22,705 bases of DNA. It comes from a bacterium (GTDB taxonomy: Bacteria > Vulcanimicrobiota > Xenobia > Xenobiales > Xenobiaceae). Numbering within the stretch: position 1 is the first letter of the stretch; each line of letters starts with the position of its first letter. Both the position numbers and the translations under genes were made by a program. Positions 1 to 5,614 of the stretch are shown one piece after another. The stretch lies in NCBI GenBank assembly GCA_022839105.1, contig JALHDH010000048.1, forward strand, positions 1 through 22,705, in the 5' to 3' direction. The notes below the pieces were generated by a model that saw nothing but the letters and a program-made list of their open reading frames with translations, had not been told where the DNA came from and ran no database searches.

Positions 1-45
1 GGTGTCGAGAATGTAGGTTTTCTGGATGGAAGACAGGGCCGTCAC
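1..45 (-). CDS. N-terminus of a PIN-domain protein, probably PhoH-like (partial)
   Basis: Only 15 codons are visible before the window edge, read from a GTG at 45. They translate to MTALSSIQKTYILDT. The segment KTYILDT matches the first beta strand and the first catalytic Asp of PIN domains. The form (K)TY-[IV]-LDT followed by Asn-Val-Leu is typical of the N-terminal PIN domain of PhoH-like ATPases. The frame has a stop (TGA at 78-76) just upstream and no other start between, which fixes the GTG. AGAGG lies almost on top of the start, so the ribosome site is poor. The preceding gene ends 102 bases upstream on the same strand. A stand-alone PIN ribonuclease is the main alternative. Confidence 0.45.
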   Translation of the reverse strand, partial: MTALSSIQKTYILDT

Positions 46-147
46 CTCTGCCGGGGCCGAGCCCGACCCCGGTCTTCATGGTCTGGGGTCCACAGGACCC
101 TCGGGCCCTTCGCAGGGCCGGCCGGGTTCTCCTCCAAGAGGACCTGC

Positions 148-432
148 TCAGGGTTTGGCCCCGGGGCTCTCCCCCGTCGCGTTTTGAGCCCGGAAGCGCC
201 GCCATCCCCGGATGGCCCGGACCAGCAGGAATCCGCCCAGCACGCCCACCAGTCCTCCGGCCACCAGGGCCCTCTGGTCCTGGTAACGGAAGCCGTAGAC
301 CAGGGCCACCCCACCGAAGAGGACCCAGGAGAGGCCGAAGATCAGGTGAAAGGGGAAGAGCGCCTCCTCCTTGCGGAGGGCCTCGGCCCGGCGCTGACCG
401 GATGTGGATTTCCGGCGAGATGTCTTGCCCAT
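148..432 (-). CDS. Small two-helix membrane protein, unknown function
   Basis: This encodes 94 residues. A basic N-terminus (MGKTSRRK, residues 1-22, rich in Arg and Lys) is followed by two hydrophobic segments, at about 26-48 (FPFHLIFGLSWVLFGG...) and 55-72 (ALVAGGLVGVLGGFLLV), and a short basic tail. The ATG at 432 is preceded by GGAGG with a 7-base gap, so the start is well supported. The gene diverges from the minor-pilin operon across about 110 bases and precedes the PIN/PhoH-like gene on the same strand. I do not recognise a family. The positive-inside rule suggests both ends are cytoplasmic. Confidence 0.7.
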   Translation of the reverse strand: MGKTSRRKSTSGQRRAEALRKEEALFPFHLIFGLSWVLFGGVALVYGFRYQDQRALVAGGLVGVLGGFLLVRAIRGWRRFRAQNATGESPGAKP

Positions 433-532
433 CTGGAGTCCTCCGGAATTCTTGATTCCTGCGAGCCGGAGGCTTCTCCAATCCGCCTCCGCCCCCTCCC
501 CGATTCGACGGACTCAAACCCGGCACAGACTT

Positions 533-537
533 GGAGG
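533..537 (+). promoter_or_regulatory. Shine-Dalgarno site for the PilV-like gene, pointing to ATG 545
   Basis: GGAGG lies 7 bases before the ATG at 545. This is the only good ribosome site in front of the first pilin gene. It selects a start that is one frame away from the prepilin signal (see the G8 tract at 619-626). Confidence 0.65.
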
Positions 538-560
538 CAAATCCATGCTATTAATCTCAT

Positions 561-1073
561 GTGAGCCTCCAGCACAGGGAAGTCCGGGCGCCACTGCTCC
601 TGGGACGATGCGGACGGCGGGGGGGGTTCAGCCAGGTCGAACTGGCGGTCGCCATCGTGGTCCTGGCCATCGGCATCCTGGGGGTCTTCGCCTCCTTTGC
701 CTATGGACTGCAATCCGCCAATCACAGCGCCCGGCTCTCCGAAGCGGTGAACTACAGCCGACAACTGGTGGAACTCATCCGGGTCCGCAACCTGCCCTTC
801 CAGCATGATCGTCTGCCCCCGCCGGTCGGCTCGGGGATCAACGATGCCGACAAGACCACCTGGGAGCAGCTCAGCGCGCTCGAAGCGGCTCCCTTCGCCC
901 ACGACATTCCTCCCCACACCGGCTTTCGGCGCCGCATCCTGGTCGGACCGGTTCCCGGGTCGGGCGGTTCGGACTATCGCTCCAACCTCGCCGAAATCCG
1001 CGTCAGCGTGCAGTGGATCGAGAGAGGCCAGGTCCGCGAGGTGGAGATGGTCGGCCACCACCGACGGCCATGA
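561..1073 (+). CDS. PilV-like minor prepilin with a frame break in its leader
   Basis: The protein has a type IV prepilin/pseudopilin signal: GG, then FSQVELAVAIVVLAIGILGVF. That gives Gly at -1, a hydrophobic +1 and Glu at +5 before a single helix, as in PilV and GspI proteins that PilD would cleave and methylate. The rest (Ala/Ser-rich helix, then a beta-rich end with VQWIERGQ) fits a minor pilin of about 145 mature residues. The uninterrupted frame starts at GTG 561, which has no ribosome site. ATG 545, with GGAGG 7 bases upstream, and ATG 608 are both in the +1-shifted frame. They would join the pilin frame if the G8 run at 619-626 had seven Gs, giving ...MRTAGG/FSQVE. The true gene is therefore probably 545-1073 with an indel. 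It overlaps the next gene through ATGA at 1070-1073. Confidence 0.82.
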   Translation: MSLQHREVRAPLLLGRCGRRGGFSQVELAVAIVVLAIGILGVFASFAYGLQSANHSARLSEAVNYSRQLVELIRVRNLPFQHDRLPPPVGSGINDADKTTWEQLSALEAAPFAHDIPPHTGFRRRILVGPVPGSGGSDYRSNLAEIRVSVQWIERGQVREVEMVGHHRRP

Positions 1074-1633
1074 CCCGTCCCCCCCGCAGACCCGGCATGA
1101 CCCTTGTGGAGGTCATGATCAGCACGGCCATCCTGGCCCTGCTGGGAATCGTCCTGGCCCAGATCTACGTCGCCTCGCAGGCCGCCTACTCGACGGGAAC
1201 CGGTCGCGTGGCCCTTCAGCAGAAGGCCCGACGGACCGTGCAGCGGCTGACCCCCCGGCTGATCCAGGCCATCCCGGCCACCGACACCCGGAACGCCATC
1301 TACAACCCGGAGGCTCTTCCTCCGATGACCTCCAAGGTGGTCTACACGGTTCCTGCAGAGCCTTTCGACCCCCGGTCTCCCTCCTACCGCGAGAAGTGGA
1401 TCCTCTTCGAGCAGAGCACGGGGCTGGTCACCACGAACGCCGATGAGGAGGGTCAGGCCGACCTGGTCCTGGCCCGGGACATCCACTGGCTGGGACTCGA
1501 GGTGCTCTCCCCCAACTCCGTCCGGATCACCGTGGTGGTCCAGGCTCCCCTCCGCGATGTGGGAGGGAATACCCGGGACCAGGAATACCGCTTGCAGACC
1601 ACCATCCTGATCCCCTACTACGCCACGAGGTGA
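1070..1633 (+). CDS. PilW-like minor prepilin
   Basis: This encodes 187 residues starting at ATG 1070, inside the ATGA overlap with the PilV-like stop, so translation is probably coupled. The leader MTRPPRRPG is short and basic and ends in Gly, followed by MTLVEVMISTAILALLGIVL, a textbook prepilin peptidase site with Glu at +5. The remainder has the PilW/GspJ look: a long amphipathic helix (AQIYVASQAAYSTGTGRVAL), then a beta-rich domain with a hydrophobic end (LQTTILIPYY). No cysteines are seen. As the second of three pilin-like genes in V-W-X order, it is likely a minor pilin of the priming complex of a type IV pilus or type II secretion system. No assembly ATPase or secretin is in the window. 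Confidence 0.88.
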   Translation: MTRPPRRPGMTLVEVMISTAILALLGIVLAQIYVASQAAYSTGTGRVALQQKARRTVQRLTPRLIQAIPATDTRNAIYNPEALPPMTSKVVYTVPAEPFDPRSPSYREKWILFEQSTGLVTTNADEEGQADLVLARDIHWLGLEVLSPNSVRITVVVQAPLRDVGGNTRDQEYRLQTTILIPYYATR

Positions 1634-1640
1634 GCCCGAG

Positions 1641-3218
1641 ATGAAGTTGACCGGAAGTAGACGCGGAACCGCGCTGATCCTGGCCATCTTCTTCCTGGTG
1701 ATCCTGAACTTCCTGGCCATGGCCCTCCTGGAGCTCCTGCCCCTGGAGATGCGGGCTGCCGGCCGGAACCGCCTGGAGACGGCCGCCTTCCTGGCCGCCG
1801 ACTCAGGCGTCCTGCACGCCCTGGCCTTCATCGAGGATCGCGTCAGCCGGGGCGAGACCCCGCTCCCCGGAGACGCCGCCTCCCATGTCCTGAGCGGCGA
1901 GACCGGGAACTGGAATTGGGAGGTCACCCTGCAGGCGGATCCTGAGACCCCGCCCCGGGGCACGGGCACCGTCCGGGTCTACGAGATCCACTCGCTGGCC
2001 AGCCTGGACGGGATCGCCTACCGGGCGGTGCGGGCCCTGGCCCGCCAGGAGACCTTCGCCCGCTATGCCTGGTTCGAGGACCAGAGACGCGACGATCTGG
2101 TGATCACCACCACCGCCTGGCACTTCGATGGCCCCTTCCACTCCAACAGCAGGATCCGCCTGCAGATCCCCAACGACTTCTACAGCAGGGATCCGTCGCC
2201 GACCTTCGAGGGCGAGGTGACCACCGTCGAGGCCTACGACACCCCCGACGGGGTGGCCTACATGGGGACGCCTCCCTACGACGCCCAAGGCAATCCCCTG
2301 CCCGAGCGCTACCTGAAGATCTTCCGCGGAGGTCGCGAATCGGTGCGCACCGGGGCCCGGCGCATCGAGTTGCCCTCCGACTCCGGGGCCCTGGCCCAGG
2401 CGGCCAAAGGGCAGAGCCCCATCACCCCCTCCACCCCGGGGGTCCACCTGGGGCAGGATGCCAGCTCAGAAGGTCTGGCCGGCGGGTTGACCGTGGTCGG
2501 CGACGTGGACTCGATGGTCCTGGCGGTCGAAGAGGAGGGCAACCGCAGCGTCACCATCAAGCAGGGTTCCTCGACCACCAAGGTCGTCGAGGTGACCGAC
2601 CAGGCGATCACCGACCCGGATGGGAATCCCGTCCCCAGGGGCAGCACGATCGTCTACAAGCCGGACGGGACCTTCACGGTGCACTCCGGCCTGACCAACG
2701 GCCTGATCTATGGCACCGGGAACATCCGGGGCCTGCAGGGGGTCAACAAGGGCAAGCGCACCGTCGCCGTGGACATGGCCTCCCGCAAGGAGATCTCGCT
2801 GGGCGGCCCCCTGACCCGGGCCGACACGCCCGTCGGGCAGGCGCCCCAAGGCGGACGGGACTCCCTGGGACTGGTGGCCTACAACGTGAGGGTCCCCACC
2901 TCGGTCGCCCGGACGCTGAATCCCCCCACCGACGTCTATGCCGCCATCCTGGCAGGAACCAAGAATTCGGAAGGCGGCCTGTACATCGACTCGTGGCAGA
3001 CCCGAACGCCCGGGCGGATCCGGCTGTATGGAGGCCTGATGATGGCCTACAAGCCGGCCTGGGCCAATCTGAGCGTCTTCGACGGCGTACCCCTCAACGG
3101 GGTGACCATGGAATCCGTCTACGACCCCAACCTGGCCTCGAGTCCCCCACCCTTCTTCCCGACCATCGGGAAGTTCCGGGTCCTGCGCTATCAGGAGGAG
3201 GCCCCCAGCGTCGACTGA
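1641..3218 (+). CDS. PilX-like pilus-associated protein, long form
   Basis: This encodes 525 residues. GAGGTGA lies 7 bases before ATG 1641 and overlaps the stop of the PilW-like gene. The N-terminus SRRGTALILAIFFLVILNFL, with AAFLAADSGV further on, matches the PilX N-terminal family: a basic leader, a membrane helix at about 9-32 and a conserved (A)E/D-S/A-G segment. It lacks the classical +5 Glu. After residue 130 comes a large domain with WFEDQ and GPFHSNSRIRL, the pattern I associate with DUF4900-type pilus proteins. A beta-rich C-terminal half contains repeated short Gly/Asn turns (NGLIYGTGNIRGL). Classical PilX is about 200 residues, so this is an extended version, likely surface-exposed at a pilus tip or in the periplasm. 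It ends the operon. Confidence 0.8.
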   Translation: MKLTGSRRGTALILAIFFLVILNFLAMALLELLPLEMRAAGRNRLETAAFLAADSGVLHALAFIEDRVSRGETPLPGDAASHVLSGETGNWNWEVTLQADPETPPRGTGTVRVYEIHSLASLDGIAYRAVRALARQETFARYAWFEDQRRDDLVITTTAWHFDGPFHSNSRIRLQIPNDFYSRDPSPTFEGEVTTVEAYDTPDGVAYMGTPPYDAQGNPLPERYLKIFRGGRESVRTGARRIELPSDSGALAQAAKGQSPITPSTPGVHLGQDASSEGLAGGLTVVGDVDSMVLAVEEEGNRSVTIKQGSSTTKVVEVTDQAITDPDGNPVPRGSTIVYKPDGTFTVHSGLTNGLIYGTGNIRGLQGVNKGKRTVAVDMASRKEISLGGPLTRADTPVGQAPQGGRDSLGLVAYNVRVPTSVARTLNPPTDVYAAILAGTKNSEGGLYIDSWQTRTPGRIRLYGGLMMAYKPAWANLSVFDGVPLNGVTMESVYDPNLASSPPPFFPTIGKFRVLRYQEEAPSVD

Positions 3219-3232
3219 GGCGCCCCCCTCAG
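3215..3232. terminator. Palindromic hairpin between convergent genes
   Basis: CTGAGG (3215-3220) and CCTCAG (3227-3232) form a perfect 6-bp stem around a 6-base loop. The plus-strand stop (TGA 3216-3218) lies in one arm and the minus-strand stop (TGA 3231-3229) in the other. No T tract follows on either strand, so intrinsic termination is uncertain. It could act as a bidirectional transcript end or 3' RNA stabiliser. Confidence 0.35.
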
Positions 3233-4218
3233 GCCAGGAGCCACAGGCCAGCTCCCAGGGCCAAAGGAAGACCCAGTCGCCAGAGTTCCCGGGGCACGGC
3301 CCGAAGGCGGAAGGGAACCCGCCCGTCGCGACAGGCGATCCAGCCCGTCCGGCCTGTCTGGCGCAGGGTGCCGGGCGGGGCCTCCGGCTTCCCGCAAAGG
3401 GCCGGCCCGTACACCCGGACGAAGCCGGGGATCGGGGGGAAGGGTTCATGCCACAGGCTCGCCCCCCGCAGGAAGTGGCTGACCCGCTCGGCCGGCCAGG
3501 TCTGCCAGTCGATCAGGGCCTCGCCGGGAGGCACGAAACGGGCCCGGCGCAATCCCTCTGCAGAGGCCTGGGGCTGCGGTGTCGCCTCCCCGCAGGCCAG
3601 GGCGTCCACCACCTCCACCAGCAGGGAGGCTGCCCGGGGAAGGACCTCATCGGCCAGATCGCCGGCCGAAATCCCCTCGGGCACCTCGTGCTCCACGGTC
3701 CCCAGAATCGGGCCGGAATCCTCCCCCTCCTCCACGACGTGGACGCTGACCCCTCCGATCCGGTCCTGGTCGTGGAACATCCACAACCAGGGGTTGGGGC
3801 CCCGGTGGCGCGGCAGAAGCGACAGGTGCAGGTTGATCGCTCCCAGACGCGGGATCTCCAGGAGATCGGGCGGAAGCAGGAACGAGAAGTTGGAAAGGCA
3901 CAGGAGATCGGCCCGAGCCTCGCGCAGGAAGGCTTCCAGACCGGGACCCGCCGAACGCCCCGCGGAGAAGAACGGGCAGCCCAGGAACTCCGCGAAGCGC
4001 CCGAGATTCCCCCGCCCGGCACCGGCCCGCGCCCAGTCCACCAGCCATCCCCTTCGCACCCGGCGGGGCTTGGAGTGGACCACCCCCACGACCTCATGGC
4101 GCCGCGCCAGGGCCTGCAGGGGAAACGTCGAGAAGCGGCCATCCATGCCGGCGAAGACCACCCGGAGCCGGGGGCAGGGGGGGGGATTCCCCGGCTCGAA
4201 ATCCATCCCATGCGTCAT
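3229..4218 (-). CDS. Formyltransferase-family protein (methionyl-tRNA formyltransferase-like)
   Basis: This encodes 329 residues from ATG 4218, or 325 from ATG 4206. The N-terminal formyltransferase fold is clear: beta strand LRVVFAG at about 18-24, then AINLHLSLLPRHRGPNPW at 127-144 and GEDSGPIL at 165-172. These carry the Asn-His-Asp catalytic triad (N129, H131, D167) that transfers formyl from 10-formyl-THF. SLLPRHRGPNP resembles the Fmt form SLLPrwRGaAP. The C-terminal third is less typical: it keeps an (A)xDG-like turn (ACRDGRVPF) but ends in a hydrophobic stretch (LGLPLALGAGLWLLA). Candidate roles are initiator tRNA formylation or formylation of an amino-sugar. No def gene or sugar cluster is nearby to decide. 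Its 5' end abuts or overlaps the divergent lipoprotein gene. Confidence 0.85.
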   Translation of the reverse strand: MTHGMDFEPGNPPPCPRLRVVFAGMDGRFSTFPLQALARRHEVVGVVHSKPRRVRRGWLVDWARAGAGRGNLGRFAEFLGCPFFSAGRSAGPGLEAFLREARADLLCLSNFSFLLPPDLLEIPRLGAINLHLSLLPRHRGPNPWLWMFHDQDRIGGVSVHVVEEGEDSGPILGTVEHEVPEGISAGDLADEVLPRAASLLVEVVDALACGEATPQPQASAEGLRRARFVPPGEALIDWQTWPAERVSHFLRGASLWHEPFPPIPGFVRVYGPALCGKPEAPPGTLRQTGRTGWIACRDGRVPFRLRAVPRELWRLGLPLALGAGLWLLA

Positions 4219-5145
4219 CTCGCCACCCTGAGCCTGCTCGTGTTGTTGACCGCCCTCGCCTGTGGCCCCAAGCCTCAGGAGCCCTTCCCGTCGGCCTCCC
4301 AGGGAAGCCCTTCGCCGGTGATCCCGGCCGCTCCCCCGCAGAGCCCCGCCCCCGAGGCCCTCTCGCCGGAGGCCGACCGGACTGCCAGGGCCGCCCTGAC
4401 CCGCCTGTGGAGCAACCAGGCCCAGGCCTTCCACTCGGAATTCCTGCTGGAATCCCGCCAGAAGGACACCCGCGCGGAAGAAATCCAGAGCGCCCTGATC
4501 GAGAACCTGACCCTGCCCCTGGGCCCGCTGGAGAAGATCCAGCAGGTCTCTCGCGGAGACTTCGAGTCCCCGGAGGACCTGCACACCATCGGGATCACCC
4601 CCTCGCCGGCCACCAGCCAGATGGAGAAGGACCAGTTCGGCCAGAAACTCCAGGAGAGCTGGTGGCGGGTTCACACCAGCCGGGGACAGCAGATCCTGGC
4701 CTACGTGGCCCTGGCGCCGCAGGGCGAAGAGCTCCGGGTGCAGGCCTTGATCCTGCGCTCCTCGCGCCTGGGTTCCCTGATGACTCGGCAGGACGAAAAA
4801 GACCGAAAACAGGTGGCCCGCATCCTGGAGCTGGTCCAGGCCGGGCAGGGCGAGGCGCTGTACAACCAGATCGCCTCGCCCGGCCTGAAGGCCAACCTGA
4901 CCCCCAGCGCCGTGAAACTGGGGGCCCAACAACTCCGCGAGGCCCTGCCCGAGGGCAAGGTCGAACCTCAGCTCCAGGAAGGATGGCGCTGGTTCAGCAG
5001 CGAGGGCTGGACGCGCACCTATCGCTACAGCATGGCCGGGCGCAAGGGGGCCCTGGAGATGCAGATCAACCTCAATGAGGACGACCGGCTGCTCTCGGGG
5101 TTGACCTGGAACCTGGCTGGAAGCCAGCGGGGCGGAGAGTTCTAG
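4210..5145 (+). CDS. Secreted lipoprotein of unknown function
   Basis: This encodes 311 residues from ATG 4210. MRHLATLSLLVLLTALAC is a complete lipoprotein signal peptide with lipobox LTALAC and acylated Cys18. A proline/serine-rich linker (about 20-55) follows. Two similar alpha/beta segments come next, at about 60-110 (LWSNQAQAFHSEFL...) and 200-250 (LVQAGQGEALYNQIASPGLKANLTPSAV). They resemble the repeats of small periplasmic modules such as DUF3887, but that comparison is from memory and weak. The protein ends with Trp/Tyr-rich beta strands (WRWFSSEGWTRTYRYSM). The frame stays open far upstream on the antisense of the formyltransferase, but the signal peptide fixes the start. No clear ribosome site is seen. 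It converges on the next gene with a 10-base gap. Confidence 0.8.
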   Translation: MRHLATLSLLVLLTALACGPKPQEPFPSASQGSPSPVIPAAPPQSPAPEALSPEADRTARAALTRLWSNQAQAFHSEFLLESRQKDTRAEEIQSALIENLTLPLGPLEKIQQVSRGDFESPEDLHTIGITPSPATSQMEKDQFGQKLQESWWRVHTSRGQQILAYVALAPQGEELRVQALILRSSRLGSLMTRQDEKDRKQVARILELVQAGQGEALYNQIASPGLKANLTPSAVKLGAQQLREALPEGKVEPQLQEGWRWFSSEGWTRTYRYSMAGRKGALEMQINLNEDDRLLSGLTWNLAGSQRGGEF

Positions 5146-5155
5146 AGACCCGCGC

Positions 5156-5614
5156 TCAAGGGCGCACCTGGGCGCCCGAGCGCATCGTGTACCTGGGGAA
5201 CCCTTCGGGAGTTCCTCCCAGGCCGGCGTGCCGGCCCCGACAGACCAGGGTGAAACGGGAGTCCGCCTGCTCCAGCCTGGGAGCCTCTCCCCCCTCGAGC
5301 GGGCAGACCGGGATCTCTTCGAAGTAGAACGGAACCAGGTATTCCAGGGAGGCAGCGGGGGTCCCCTCGTTGTTCAGGGCATACAGCTCCATGGCCAGAC
5401 CCAGGGCCTGCAACCGGGCGGCGCACTCGACCGTCGAGCGGGCCCGATTCCGCCATCCTGAGACGATCAGGATCAGGGCCAGACTCAAGAGCAGGATGGC
5501 CAGGGGCAGCAGGGCCAGACGGCGCTGCCGGGCTTCCGCCCAGAACCAGGCCAGGCTGCAGAGCGCCCCGCAAATCAGGGCGATCTGGATGGACAGCAGG
5601 AGCCCGGGAGACAT
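5156..5614 (-). CDS. Two-helix membrane protein with pilin-like periplasmic domain
   Basis: This encodes 152 residues. Two hydrophobic helices lie at about 5-27 (LLLSIQIALICGALCSLAWF) and 32-52 (LALLPLAILLLSLALILIV). Beyond them, residues 62-110 read VECAARLQALGLAMELYALN, then LEYLVPFYFEEIPVCP. This matches the pattern of the globular start of many pseudopilins (C..NLk.ig.Ai..Y..dN.G..P..l..L.P.yl..iP.CP), with Cys64 and Cys104 placed for a disulfide. There is no prepilin leader or +5 Glu, so the domain is carried on an ordinary membrane anchor. ATG 5614 shares its A with the TGA of the upstream gene (TGATG), implying coupled translation with the TPR/GGDEF-like protein. Confidence 0.75.
   Translation of the reverse strand: MSPGLLLSIQIALICGALCSLAWFWAEARQRRLALLPLAILLLSLALILIVSGWRNRARSTVECAARLQALGLAMELYALNNEGTPAASLEYLVPFYFEEIPVCPLEGGEAPRLEQADSRFTLVCRGRHAGLGGTPEGFPRYTMRSGAQVRP

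Noticed and set aside
451..490. TTGATT as a -35 element for the pilin operon
   Set aside because: No acceptable -10 hexamer lies 16-18 bases downstream.
3448..4209. Upstream extension of the lipoprotein frame
   Set aside because: This part is antisense to the formyltransferase gene, and the signal peptide with lipobox begins at ATG 4210.
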